Assembly: GCA_002707785.1 (NCBI GenBank)
Contig: PANW01000042.1
Coordinates: 6,479-70,478, forward strand
Source: Cellvibrionaceae bacterium
GTDB lineage: Bacteria; Pseudomonadota; Gammaproteobacteria; Pseudomonadales; Cellvibrionaceae
DNA: 64,000 bases
Reading direction: 5' to 3'
Shown here: piece after piece, positions 48,301-55,950 of the stretch
How positions within the stretch are numbered: position 1 is the first letter of the stretch
Layout of the letters: every line of letters begins with the position of its first letter
Position numbers and translations under genes: made by a program
The notes under the pieces: model-generated
Told to the model about the DNA's origin: nothing
What the model saw: the letters and a program-made list of their open reading frames with translations, nothing else
Database searches by the model: none

Positions 48301-48823
48301 CTTTGTACTTGGAAATACCTGCTGCTTCTTCGATGTAAACTCGCAGCTCTTCAGGTTTGGCCTCGATCAGCTTAGAAATCATGCCCTGTTCGATAATGGC
48401 ATAGCTGCGAGGCCCCAAACCGGTACCTAAGAAAATATCGGTAATATCGCGGCGTCGACATTTGGTGCCATTGAGGTAATAGCTGTTTTGAGCTTCGCGG
48501 GTCACCTTTCGTTTGATCGAAATTTCTGAAAACCCAGCATACTCACCTTTGAGGGTACCGTCGCTGTTATCAAACACCAATTCGATCGATGCCTGACCCA
48601 CAGGCTTACGTCCGCCCGAGCCGTTAAAGATAACATCGGTCATCGACTCGCCACGCAGGTTCTTGGCGGATGACTCTCCCATTACCCAGCGCACAGCATC
48701 AATGGTGTTTGATTTACCGCAACCGTTAGGCCCTACGACCGCACACAGATTGCTTGGGAAGTTAACCGTGGTTGGATCAACAAACGATTTAAAGCCTGCC
48801 AGCTTAATACACTTTAGCCGCAT
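45314..48823 (-). CDS. smc: Chromosome partition protein SMC
   Basis: An 1169-residue SMC ATPase for chromosome condensation and segregation. The Walker A is in VGPNGCGKSNTIDAV near residue 35, coiled coils flank a hinge around residues 500-650, and the C-terminal signature LLSGGEKALTAIAL and Walker B FCMLDEVDAPLDDAN complete the head. Length and layout are normal. It is followed by zipA after about 100 bases. Partner genes scpA and scpB are not in the window. Confidence 0.97.
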   Translation of the reverse strand: MRLKCIKLAGFKSFVDPTTVNFPSNLCAVVGPNGCGKSNTIDAVRWVMGESSAKNLRGESMTDVIFNGSGGRKPVGQASIELVFDNSDGTLKGEYAGFSEISIKRKVTREAQNSYYLNGTKCRRRDITDIFLGTGLGPRSYAIIEQGMISKLIEAKPEELRVYIEEAAGISKYKERRRDTENRMRRTHENLERLTDIRDELERQLSRLHRQSQAAEKYTEFKKEERLLKAQLQAFRFKVLDAEASVKQEAISALELNVESFVTDQVSNDTAIDKYRTQYTELGDKFNEVQGRYYSIGADIARIEQTIQHSQERGRQLQSDLEQTERDCKEAEQHLVADKEKAEAWEEELMELEPELEMVKAAEEGSGDELEEAEDAMQAWQQEWDGFNQTASEPRQRAEVQQSRIQHLEQVQTRLLERIRRLDDERKNLTPDDSEDEIGELTEQLAELDLAADEKRAKVETLTDDINNQRDANSQVGDELDDVRGQLQAMRGRHASLEALQQAAMGEKSEAVSEWLSEQSLASNPRLAEGVEVKDGWDKAVETVLGSTLQAVCVDGFDAVAKVVGNLTQGEMVLLDSKGTVDENPGDLAARLHDQISSSVNMSALLGSIYAVENLPRALELRSKLQSHESIITKDGIWIGANWLRVARDVDENSGVIARKQELEELTAQLEETEVRVEEFSHKLDEGRERIKTLEQEREVVRRESDTHSRKYSEVRSQLSAKQVRVEQIAVRRERVENEIREAQEQIEQEAEGLSEARMILEEAIEAMERDTDARELLLGRRDDIRAKLDDARQRARHDKDRGHQLAMRHQSLKTQADAVKSGLVRLREQTQRLQERRDQLRDQLEETRDPTEDHKLELEALLEKRLGVEQELAEARKAVEQIEQDLRNAEQDRNKAEQGVQAIRARLEQARLEAQTLEVQRNTIKQQLEEDNLHLPTLLQQLSEETAEKPMEEELEKIGARISRLGPINLAAIEEYKIESERKNYLDAQNDDLVDALETLENAIKKIDRETRTRFKETFDQVNSGLQELFPKVFGGGHAYLELTGEDLLDTGIAIMARPPGKRNSTIHLLSGGEKALTAIALVFSIFRLNPAPFCMLDEVDAPLDDANVGRYARMVEQMSEHVQFIYITHNKIAMEMAHQLLGVTMHEPGVSRLVTVDVEEAAELAAS

Positions 48824-49195
48824 AGAAATGCTTCACTCAGATGTAACATATTGATTTTGTTATAGTTAAGGCAAGTCGTGATTTCGAACACCCGAGTCTT
48901 AATCAAGCTTTGATTATCGCCATAGTAGGCGCCATTGACTCACATGAGAGAAATCCGTCGGACTCCATTACCGATCTCGGACCGCCCTATTATCCCCGAT
49001 TCTATGGTTTTGATGCCCCTCGCGATTGGCGACAGGGGCGTCATGCCGGCACATTTTGTGCAGCCAGCAAACCAAAGGGAGATTCTACACATTTGACCTA
49101 GTGATTACATCACCAGAAATGGAAATTCGGGAGATTTTACCCGGCTGAACCACGCGCCATAACAGGCAATCCAGCCAACTTTCAACAACCAGCGA
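48824..49195. other. Intergenic region between smc and ccmI
   Basis: About 370 bases. A strong hairpin at 49012-49042 has arms GATGCCCCT/AGGGGCGTC (one wobble) without a T run. The rest is featureless; the plus-strand ORF at 48910-49101 has no family signature. The smc promoter must lie in this region. Confidence 0.45.
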
Positions 49196-50512
49196 TTAGG
49201 GCAGCTGATCGGCGATAATCACCGCTATAGAACTCTCAACCTCAGCCAAGCGAATTGGCCCCACCGCCCCCTGCCAATCGCCCGGCTGAGCGATCGGATT
49301 ACCATCAGGCGACACCCGCGCCACTAGCTCGAGCTGTGGAAAGCTACTGAGCGTCATACCCGGCGCCATCGCCATGGATTCGTTGAGCTCGATCTCGGCA
49401 GGCAACTGGGCCACCGACAGGCGCTGTATCGCCAAGGGAACCTTAGGCCCCTGCCATGCGCGAGCATAGACAAAGACGGTATCTCCCTCTGCAGCAGCAA
49501 CCCCCTCAGACAAGGCCACACGAACCACAATGCTGGCCTCATCGCCCCCCTGCTCTGCCGCATCCACCTTCGGAACCTCGCTTTGAGACTCGGGCACAAC
49601 GGGAGCCCCACCCTGCTGCGCCAGCAACTCTTGCGCGCGAGCCATTCCAGAGCGCAAAGACATACTGGCATTTGATGCCGGCCCCAATAACTGAACTGCG
49701 CGCCCCCAATAATCAATAGCGTCGCTATAACGACCTTGCTCAAAGGCGGCGATACCCGCCAAACCAAGCGATGAAGTTTCATTGGGATCAATCGATAAGG
49801 CTTTATCAATGAGCTGCTGCACCTCCGGCGTCACACTATTGCCAGCGGCCAAAAATACCGCCTGAGCCAGCTCACCGACGATATTTGCAGGCACCCGTGA
49901 AGACTCACCAGACTGCTGCTTTGCCTCTTCCAGTGCGATGAGCTCCATATAGGACGCCGCCGCCTTCATGTACTGCGACATTTGCATGTAGGAGCGCGCC
50001 AACAGGTAGCGATTACCCGCATTGTCCGGCTTAACGTCTAAACGCTCTTCCAGCTTGATCACCAACTCCTCCAGCGCAAGCGGCGTGGACTCTCCATCGC
50101 CCGCTTCGCCCATTGAGGCCTGGTGAAAATAAGCCATACGACTTTCTACAATTTCGACATCGTCGATAGAGCCACGCTCAACATACATAAGTACGGATGC
50201 CACCGGCAATATCAAGCCCGCCAACCACAACCATCGATAGCCAGAGGTGCCTGCATTGACTTGGTGCTCAGCTTCACCGGCATCCTCCAGCAGCGACTGC
50301 TCAAGCTCATCGCGCAGCTGCACGAACTGCTGCTGATCAATCTCTTCGCTTTGGAGCTGCTTTTCAAGGGCAATCAAATGCTCATTAAAGAGATCTAGCA
50401 CCAACTCTTGGCGATCTACTCCAGCTTCCTGACGCCCACTCCACAACGGCCAAACGACAAATCCAACTGCAAACAGCGCCATTGCAACTGCCAAAACCCA
50501 AAACAACCCCAT
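49196..50512 (-). CDS. ccmI: Cytochrome c biogenesis protein CcmI
   Basis: A 438-residue System I cytochrome c maturation factor that binds apocytochrome c. An N-terminal membrane segment (FWVLAVAMALFAVGFVVWPL), a leucine-zipper-like cytoplasmic stretch, a second membrane helix around residue 95 (RWLWLAGLILPVASVLMYV) and TPR repeats (residues about 160-300) are visible, followed by a C-terminal periplasmic beta domain. It follows ccmH by about 95 bases. Confidence 0.93.
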   Translation of the reverse strand: MGLFWVLAVAMALFAVGFVVWPLWSGRQEAGVDRQELVLDLFNEHLIALEKQLQSEEIDQQQFVQLRDELEQSLLEDAGEAEHQVNAGTSGYRWLWLAGLILPVASVLMYVERGSIDDVEIVESRMAYFHQASMGEAGDGESTPLALEELVIKLEERLDVKPDNAGNRYLLARSYMQMSQYMKAAASYMELIALEEAKQQSGESSRVPANIVGELAQAVFLAAGNSVTPEVQQLIDKALSIDPNETSSLGLAGIAAFEQGRYSDAIDYWGRAVQLLGPASNASMSLRSGMARAQELLAQQGGAPVVPESQSEVPKVDAAEQGGDEASIVVRVALSEGVAAAEGDTVFVYARAWQGPKVPLAIQRLSVAQLPAEIELNESMAMAPGMTLSSFPQLELVARVSPDGNPIAQPGDWQGAVGPIRLAEVESSIAVIIADQLP

Positions 50513-50606
50513 AAAAAATTCCTAATAAGCCGCGCTAGATAACGCTCGCGCCTGATAGCGCTTATAAATCAACTGACAACCACTTCGCTTTGACCTTACG
50601 GACACG

Positions 50607-51113
50607 CTAGTCCCTGCCACCAGAGATATTCTTTCTCTGCTTCGCCTGCTCAAGCAATTCTTCGAGACGCCTCTGCGACTTCGACTCTTCACCCTTCATG
50701 CCGCTGGCTTGAGCACTGGCACCGACAGAGCGACGCTGCCGCAGAGTGACAACAACCATCGCCACCCCGAAGAACAACAGACCTGCAGGCAGCCCCCACA
50801 AGAGCCAGGTATCGCTCTTTACCTGAGGTCGATACAGCACGTAATCACCATATCGCGCGACCATAAAGTCGACGATTTCTTTGTCGGCCTTCCCCTCTTG
50901 CAGCATGCGATACAACTCCCGCCGTAAATCTGCAGCAATAGGAGAATCAGAACCAGCCAGATTCTGATTCTGACACTTCGGGCAACGCATCTCTTCAATA
51001 AAGGACAAATAACGCTGTCGCGTCACATCATTGTCAAATTCGTAGGCATCGATCACCGCGCCCGAAGGCATTGCGAAGAGCAACACCCACACAGCTAACA
51101 TCTGCTTTATCAT
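50607..51113 (-). CDS. ccmH: Cytochrome c-type biogenesis protein CcmH
   Basis: A 168-residue thiol-redox lipid-free membrane protein that reduces the CXXCH of apocytochrome c. A signal peptide is followed by the redox motif in RCPKCQNQNLAGSDSPIA and a C-terminal membrane helix (TWLLWGLPAGLLFFGVAMVVVTL). The ORF track starts at 51158, but the ATG at 51113 with GGA upstream gives the normal signal peptide MIKQMLAVWVLLFAMPSG. The remaining ccm genes (A-G) are not upstream; two tRNA genes are. Confidence 0.93.
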   Translation of the reverse strand: MIKQMLAVWVLLFAMPSGAVIDAYEFDNDVTRQRYLSFIEEMRCPKCQNQNLAGSDSPIAADLRRELYRMLQEGKADKEIVDFMVARYGDYVLYRPQVKSDTWLLWGLPAGLLFFGVAMVVVTLRQRRSVGASAQASGMKGEESKSQRRLEELLEQAKQRKNISGGRD

Positions 51114-51231
51114 TGAATATGTGTCCAAAGCGGTTTTGAGAGGACAGGAGTATAGCAACGAGAGAATTCCGACACTAGATAAGTCCAGTAAAGAAAAAAT
51201 GCTAAAATCATGAATTCACTGGAAAAATTCG

Positions 51232-51259
51232 TTGACGAAGAAAAAAATATCCGTAGTAT
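51232..51259 (+). promoter_or_regulatory. Probable promoter of the tRNA pair
   Basis: TTGACG and TAGTAT are separated by 16 bases. The transcript would begin about 10-20 bases before the tRNA-Val, in a GC-containing stretch, as common for stringently controlled tRNA promoters. Confidence 0.55.
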
Positions 51260-51278
51260 ACGCATCCACAGACAGCGC

Positions 51279-51354
51279 GGGTGGTTAGCTCAGCTGGGAG
51301 AGCATCGCCCTTACAAGGCGAGGGTCGGGGGTTCGATCCCCTCACCACCCACCA
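51279..51354 (+). tRNA. tRNA-Val (anticodon TAC)
   Basis: 76 bases with perfect acceptor arms GGGTGGT/ACCACCC, an encoded CCA end, D-loop AGCTCAGCTGGGAGAGC, the anticodon stem TCGCC/GGCGA with loop CTTACAA (anticodon TAC) and T-loop GTTCGATCC. Confidence 0.96.
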
Positions 51355-51399
51355 ATTTACTGATGCGTGATGCAGTAAGTTGTAGCTGTCGAAAATTGC

Positions 51400-51476
51400 G
51401 GACCGGTAGTTCAGTTGGTTAGAATGCCGGCCTGTCACGCCGGAGGTCGCGGGTTCGAGTCCCGTCCGGTCCGCCA
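51400..51476 (+). tRNA. tRNA-Asp (anticodon GTC)
   Basis: 77 bases with acceptor arms GGACCGG/CCGGTCC, encoded CCA, D-loop AGTTCAGTTGGTTAGA, anticodon loop CTGTCAC (GTC) and T-arm GCGGGTTCGAGTCCCGT. It is 45 bases downstream of tRNA-Val. Confidence 0.96.
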
Positions 51477-51483
51477 CTATTGC

Positions 51484-51515
51484 AAAAAACCGCTATCCTC
51501 GGGTAGCGGTTTTTT
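51484..51515 (+). terminator. Terminator of the tRNA operon
   Basis: AAAAAACCGCTA/TAGCGGTTTTTT form a perfect stem around TCCTCGGG with a run of T. Confidence 0.9.
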
Positions 51516-51737
51516 ATTGCCTGCAGAAAAACACCTCGCACCAACACTCTTGCAACTCCAAGCGAAACTGCCTTTCAGGCCTGCCCCTCTTGCCCACTCA
51601 GATCCAGCCCAAACATAACCTTTAGCCGCCTGTTACAAAAAAGACACCACGCAGGATCCGCCCCACACTTTCGACAGCCACCGCTAAAGTAACAAAGAAG
51701 ACGAACTCTATGGCGAACGCCAAAAAGAGCAACACAG
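51516..51737. other. Intergenic stretch between the tRNA terminator and the small membrane protein terminator
   Basis: No supported gene. The minus-strand ORF at 51575-51760 is cysteine- and arginine-rich, overlaps a terminator and has no family match. Confidence 0.4.
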
Positions 51738-51769
51738 GAAAAAGCCCTAGCGACACTCACGCTAGAGCT
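51738..51769 (-). terminator. Intrinsic terminator of the small membrane protein gene
   Basis: Read on the minus strand, AGCTCTAGCG/CGCTAGGGCT (10 pairs, one G-T wobble) closes a 7-base loop and is followed by a T run. It lies 39-70 bases after the stop of the 42-residue gene. Confidence 0.8.
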
Positions 51770-51807
51770 ATTTAGATTCGATATGATCGGCGTAACGGAG
51801 AGCGTAT

Positions 51808-51936
51808 TTACTTCTCGTCAGCTTTGGAAATTTCATCTTTGATGTGACGGTAGCCGTAATAACCTACATACCCAAACACAACACAGGTTAGCGCCACAAT
51901 AACCAATCCAGATACTACATAACTGTCGACGTACAT
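51808..51936 (-). CDS. 42-residue single-pass membrane protein under an FNR/Anr box
   Basis: A short gene missing from the ORF track: MYVDSYVVSGLVIVALTCVV starts it, giving one membrane helix (roughly residues 7-28) followed by a charged tail (RHIKDEISKADEK). An AAGG ribosome site precedes the ATG. A perfect FNR/Anr site and a -10 sequence lie upstream, and a terminator lies downstream, so a complete transcription unit exists. I do not recognise the family; small subunits of terminal oxidases and other respiratory complexes are one possibility. Confidence 0.72.
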   Translation of the reverse strand: MYVDSYVVSGLVIVALTCVVFGYVGYYGYRHIKDEISKADEK

Positions 51937-51983
51937 AAGTCACCTTCCCTCGCTATCAGCGGTTTTGCTTTTTAGATGGGATA

Positions 51984-52025
51984 AGTCTAGGCGCAAACCC
52001 GTCAAAGGTTATTGATCTCAATCAA
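51984..52025 (-). promoter_or_regulatory. Class II FNR/Anr promoter of the small membrane protein
   Basis: TTGATCTCAATCAA at 52012-52025 is a perfect TTGAT-N4-ATCAA site. On the minus strand a -10 element TAGACT lies at 51984-51989, which places the site centre at about -41.5, the standard activating position. Confidence 0.8.
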
Positions 52026-52075
52026 GCAATTGCGCAACAAAACAACGGCTCAACAGCCTCACAACCTCCTCCAGA

Positions 52076-52117
52076 TTGATCCTAATCAATAACTATTTCG
52101 ATTTAGAAAGCTATCCT
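52076..52117 (+). promoter_or_regulatory. Class II FNR/Anr promoter of the di-iron MBL-fold gene
   Basis: TTGATCCTAATCAA at 52076-52089 is a second perfect TTGAT-N4-ATCAA site. TATCCT at 52112-52117 is a -10 match, giving a predicted start near 52124 and site centre about -41.5. The leader to the ATG at 52182 is about 58 bases. Confidence 0.8.
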
Positions 52118-52181
52118 GCCTTGCTCAAAAAAGACCATCCTTTCAGGACAGCATCGACGCTGCAAGACACCAAGGAACCCC

Positions 52182-52994
52182 ATGGGATCTATTCAAAGCA
52201 TTACCACTCAAGACGGCGCCAAAATCCTCTACAACAGAAATGGACATCAGTGCATTGCGTTTACACACCTGGTAGAAGGACGAGGAATTCAAGCCAATCA
52301 GTTCTTACTTATCGACGAAAACCATGCGGCCCTGATCGATCCCGGCGGAGATTTAACCTACACCCCTCTTAGTATCGAATTGAGCAAACGAGTCAATATT
52401 TCTGAGCTGGACTATATTTTCGCCTCCCACCAAGATCCGGATATTATCGCCTCACTTCCGCGCTGGATGATGCACAGCAAATGCCATGTGGTGACCTCTC
52501 GATTATGGTCGCGCTTTTTGCCACATCTGGCATCCACCTTTGTCACGAATAAGTTCGGGGACGACCTAGACGACAGAATCATTAGCGTGCCTGACGAGGG
52601 CATGAGTGTTTCATTCGGACGCTCAACGATTGAAGCTGTTCCAGCCCACTTTTTACATTCAGTGGGAAACTTTCAATTCTATGACCCAGTCAGCAAAATT
52701 CTCTTTACTGGTGACATGGGGGCGTCGCTGATAGACGACAATGCCGATCTTCCCGTAGAAGATTTCGATCAACATATCCCCCATATGAAGTCATTTCACC
52801 AGCGTTACATGGCATCCAACAAAGCTTGCCGAATCTGGGTGAACCGTGCCCGAAAACTGGATATTGAGATGATTGCGCCTCAACACGGAAGCCCGTTTGT
52901 CGGCAAAGAAATGGTCGCGCGATTTTTTGATTGGATCAGCCAGCTGAGATGTGGTGTCGACCTGATGGATGAAAACGGATTCTATCGTGCCTAA
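52182..52994 (+). CDS. MBL-fold di-iron protein (ODP/FprA-like)
   Basis: A 270-residue metallo-beta-lactamase-fold protein of the oxygen-binding di-iron (ODP/flavodiiron) type. The ligand motif is SHQDPDIIASL (H-x-[DE]-x-D form), followed by VPAHFLHSVGNFQFYD (histidine) and LFTGDMGASL (bridging aspartate), with the last histidine in IAPQHGSPF. There is no flavodoxin domain attached, so it would bind O2 or NO, or use a separate electron donor. The ATG has AAGGA upstream. A perfect FNR box lies 93-106 bases before it, so expression is likely oxygen-controlled. Confidence 0.9.
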   Translation: MGSIQSITTQDGAKILYNRNGHQCIAFTHLVEGRGIQANQFLLIDENHAALIDPGGDLTYTPLSIELSKRVNISELDYIFASHQDPDIIASLPRWMMHSKCHVVTSRLWSRFLPHLASTFVTNKFGDDLDDRIISVPDEGMSVSFGRSTIEAVPAHFLHSVGNFQFYDPVSKILFTGDMGASLIDDNADLPVEDFDQHIPHMKSFHQRYMASNKACRIWVNRARKLDIEMIAPQHGSPFVGKEMVARFFDWISQLRCGVDLMDENGFYRA

Positions 52995-52998
52995 TGCC

Positions 52999-53047
52999 GG
53001 GCTGCGGGCTGCGGGCTGCGGGCTGCGGGCTGCGGGCTGCGGGCTGC
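52999..53047. repeat. Heptanucleotide tandem repeat GGGCTGC x 7
   Basis: Seven exact copies of GGGCTGC, 49 bases, begin 5 bases after the stop of the di-iron gene. The unit length is not a multiple of three. Position in the 3' untranslated region argues against protein function; copy number is probably unstable. Confidence 0.97.
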
Positions 53048-53155
53048 GTATGGTAAGCCGCCGTATCTACAGAAAACCTCAAATACCTAGCCTTAACAGG
53101 GACGAATTGAAGGCATCGAGTCTACTAGGTCATTTATTTTTGGCTAGAGCCCACA

Positions 53156-53190
53156 AACAAAAACACCGCCATAGTGACGGTGTTTTTGTT
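53156..53190. terminator. Bidirectional terminator between di-iron gene and thiolase
   Basis: AACAAAAACACCG/CGGTGTTTTTGTT are perfect 13-base arms around a 9-base loop, with T-rich sequence on both strands. Confidence 0.9.
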
Positions 53191-53210
53191 ATGAAGCTGG
53201 ACCCAGGAGA

Positions 53211-54392
53211 TTAAAGAACCTCGAACAGACCCGCTGCACCCATGCCGCCACCAACACACATGGTAACCACAACGTACTTAACGCCGCGACGCTTACCCTC
53301 AAGCAGCGCGTGCATCACCATACGAGCACCACTCATGCCATATGGGTGACCGATGGAGATAGCACCACCGTTTACGTTCAGACGATCTTGAGGGATGCCC
53401 AACTTGTCACGACAGTAGAGAACCTGAACCGCAAACGCTTCGTTCAATTCCCACAGACCGATATCGTCCATCTTCAAGCCAGTGCGTTGCAACAGCTTAG
53501 GAATAGCGAAAACCGGACCAATACCCATTTCATCTGGCTCACAACCGGCTACCGCCATACCGCGATAAACACCCAGTGGCGCAAGACCACGTTGCTCAGC
53601 CAACTGGCCATCCATCAGTACAACTGCGGCTGCACCATCAGACAACTGTGACGCGTTACCAGCAGTAATAGAGCCGCCTTCACGAACAGAGTTCAAGCCA
53701 GACAGACTTTCTAGCGTTGTGGAAGGACGGTTACCCTCATCTTTAGTCAAGGTCACCTGCTCTTCGCTAGCTTCGCCGGTTTCTTTATTCATCACCAGTT
53801 TGGTAGCCGTTACAGGAACAACCTCATCAGCAAACTTACCCGCTTCTTGTGCGGCAGCCGTACGTTGCTGAGACTGCAAAGCATACTCATCTTGAGCTTC
53901 ACGAGAAACGTTATAGCGATTAGCAACGATTTCTGCAGTATCCAACATTGGCATATGAATGTTAGGCGCATGAGCGATCGCTTTTGGATCCACCATACGA
54001 TTCACATTCATGTGCTCGTTTTGAACCAAGCTGATGGACTCGCAACCACCCGCCAAGGCCACTGGAGCACCGTCCATAACGATTTGCTTAGCAGCAGTGG
54101 CGATAGACATCAAACCGGAAGAACACTGACGATCCAAGCTCATACCAGATACAGAAACCGGCAGACCTGCAGCCATGACCACTTGACGGCCGATGTTGTA
54201 GCCTTGAGAACCTTGTTGCAGAGCGGCACCCCATACACAATCATCGATCTCGGAAGGATCGATACCAGCACGCTCGACGGCTGCATTGATCGCAAAGGAA
54301 GAAAGGCTTGGCGCCTCGGTGTTGTTAAAAGCACCGCGATAGGCTTTACCAATCGGCGTACGTGCTACGGAAACAATGACTGCTTCTTTCAT
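53211..54392 (-). CDS. Acetyl-CoA C-acyltransferase (thiolase)
   Basis: A 393-residue thiolase. The nucleophile cysteine is in [16 protein letters not shown] near residue 88, the histidine in [17 protein letters not shown] and the C-terminal cysteine in [17 protein letters not shown] are all in place. It cleaves 3-ketoacyl-CoA to acetyl-CoA and a shortened acyl-CoA. An AAGGA site precedes the ATG. It is the last gene of the beta-oxidation operon with SDR, MaoC and acyl-CoA dehydrogenase upstream. Confidence 0.95.
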   Translation of the reverse strand: MKEAVIVSVARTPIGKAYRGAFNNTEAPSLSSFAINAAVERAGIDPSEIDDCVWGAALQQGSQGYNIGRQVVMAAGLPVSVSGMSLDRQCSSGLMSIATAAKQIVMDGAPVALAGGCESISLVQNEHMNVNRMVDPKAIAHAPNIHMPMLDTAEIVANRYNVSREAQDEYALQSQQRTAAAQEAGKFADEVVPVTATKLVMNKETGEASEEQVTLTKDEGNRPSTTLESLSGLNSVREGGSITAGNASQLSDGAAAVVLMDGQLAEQRGLAPLGVYRGMAVAGCEPDEMGIGPVFAIPKLLQRTGLKMDDIGLWELNEAFAVQVLYCRDKLGIPQDRLNVNGGAISIGHPYGMSGARMVMHALLEGKRRGVKYVVVTMCVGGGMGAAGLFEVL

Positions 54393-54475
54393 GATTTTAT
54401 CCTTGTTTTTAAAGTTGCCGATAGGTCTATAAATCTACGGACCTATCGAATCAAACCAACTATCTGCTCCCAGCA

Positions 54476-55393
54476 TTACTGCTGAGACTGAACGTAGGCC
54501 ATGGCCTTGGTGAGAAACTTCTCGGATTGCTTAGCGCCAGACTCCAACTCACTTTGATCAGCGGTGTCACACACAGCATCCCACTTGGCGAGCACAGCCT
54601 CTGGGCTCTGCTCTTGCTCTGGAATGAATACGCCTTCGGTCTCAAACAAGCGCGTAGAAGCATAACCACCAGCGCCGGCACACAGAATCAAACGGTTTGG
54701 AGCATCATCGTGACACAGAGTCAGCGCACCCGCTGTTACCGCTTCGGGCTTCAGCATGTTGAGAATTTCTGGAGGCATCAAATCTTCCGTCATGCGGGTG
54801 CCAGCAGTCGGCGCCAGAGCATTAATGCGGATATCGTTTTTCGCCCCTTCAAGAACCAGAGTGTTCATGAAACCTAGTACAGCCATCTTCGCAGCGCCAT
54901 AGTTGGTCTGCCCGAAATTGCCATACATACCAGAAGAGGAAGTGGTCATTACAATACGACCATAGTTCTGCTCACGCATAATGTCCCAAACCGCCTTGGT
55001 ACAATTCACGCTACCCATAACATGAACATCCATAACCAACTGGAAGTCTGCGAGGTCCATTTTTGCGAAACTCTTGTCGCGCAAAATACCGGCATTGTTA
55101 ATTAGGATGTCGACACGACCCCATTTGTCCATAGTCTGCTTGACCATATCTTGGACTTCGTCGAACTTCGCAACGTTGGCGCCATGAGCGATGGCTTCGC
55201 CACCCATTTCCTCGATAAGAGCAACCACTTCTTGAGCAGCATCGGATGATGCACCGCTACCATCGCGCGCACCGCCCAAATCATTCACAACCACTTTAGC
55301 TCCACGACGAGCCAACTCCAATGCGTGGGATCGGCCCAAGCCATTACCCGCACCTGTTACAATCGCGACGCGACCTTCAAAACTAACTGTCAT
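54476..55393 (-). CDS. MFE-2-like short-chain 3-hydroxyacyl-CoA dehydrogenase
   Basis: A 305-residue SDR similar to the dehydrogenase part of peroxisomal MFE-2: TGAGNGLGRSHALELARRGAKVVVNDLGG, NNAGILRDKSFAKM, and the triad in SSSGMYGNFGQTNYGAAKMAV. It has the longer C-terminus of that group. The pair with a MaoC-type hydratase gene suggests an R-specific beta-oxidation route. The ORF track starts at a GTG at 55399; the ATG at 55393 with AAGGAG at seven bases is preferred. Confidence 0.93.
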   Translation of the reverse strand: MTVSFEGRVAIVTGAGNGLGRSHALELARRGAKVVVNDLGGARDGSGASSDAAQEVVALIEEMGGEAIAHGANVAKFDEVQDMVKQTMDKWGRVDILINNAGILRDKSFAKMDLADFQLVMDVHVMGSVNCTKAVWDIMREQNYGRIVMTTSSSGMYGNFGQTNYGAAKMAVLGFMNTLVLEGAKNDIRINALAPTAGTRMTEDLMPPEILNMLKPEAVTAGALTLCHDDAPNRLILCAGAGGYASTRLFETEGVFIPEQEQSPEAVLAKWDAVCDTADQSELESGAKQSEKFLTKAMAYVQSQQ

Positions 55394-55427
55394 AGTCACT
55401 CTCCTTCTTTATAGATCTCGGCGCCAG

Positions 55428-55886
55428 TTAGGCAACCATTTGCATGCCAATCCAAACTGCTTTCAAAGCGGGCTTATCTTCGCCTTCAATTTCAACAGTT
55501 ACTTCAGTCTTAGACATAAACTGCCCAGGATTCTTTTCAATAATTTCTAAGGTTTTTGCGTGAGCACGAATACGGCTATTCACTTTAACCGGAGAAATAA
55601 AGCGCACGGAATCAAATCCGTAGTTGACGCCCATATAAGTGCCTTCGATCACCAAGCCAAACTGTTCGGAGAAGTGAGACAACATGGACAGAGACAAAAA
55701 ACCGTGGGCAATCGTGGTACCGAAAGGCGTCTCTTTAGCCTTGGCTGGATCGATATGAATGAACTGATGATCCAAGGTGCAATCGGCGAACTGATTGATT
55801 TGCTCTTGCTTAACGTCGAACCAATCGGTTGGCGCACTTTCGTAGCCAGCGTATTGTGAAACTTCATCTCTTTTAATTGTTTTCAT
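55428..55886 (-). CDS. MaoC-like enoyl-CoA hydratase
   Basis: A 152-residue hotdog hydratase, R-specific by family. The conserved DHQFIHIDPAKAKETPFGTTIAHGF segment carries the catalytic aspartate and histidine. The ORF track starts at a TTG at 55907; the ATG at 55886 has AGGGAGA right upstream. It lies between the large acyl-CoA dehydrogenase and the MFE-2-like SDR, hydrating the product of the first enzyme. Confidence 0.93.
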   Translation of the reverse strand: MKTIKRDEVSQYAGYESAPTDWFDVKQEQINQFADCTLDHQFIHIDPAKAKETPFGTTIAHGFLSLSMLSHFSEQFGLVIEGTYMGVNYGFDSVRFISPVKVNSRIRAHAKTLEIIEKNPGQFMSKTEVTVEIEGEDKPALKAVWIGMQMVA

Positions 55887-55950
55887 TTTTCTCTCCCTTT
55901 TGATCAAAAAGAAAAGGCCGAGCTTGGCCGCTCAGCCTTCAACCTACTGC

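Noticed and set aside
48910-49101. 63-residue plus-strand ORF
   Set aside because: No ribosome site; contains a strong hairpin; composition unlike neighbours.
51575-51760. 61-residue cysteine-rich minus-strand ORF
   Set aside because: Overlaps the terminator of the 42-residue gene and has no supporting features.
52999-53047. CRISPR-like repeat
   Set aside because: Units are 7 bases and directly adjacent without spacers; no cas genes in the window.
52969-53214. 81-residue ORF reading through the GGGCTGC array
   Set aside because: Product is AAGCGLR-type repeat from the DNA repeat; start lies inside the di-iron gene; no ribosome site.
53847-54485. 212-residue plus-strand ORF
   Set aside because: Antisense to the thiolase gene; no motif.
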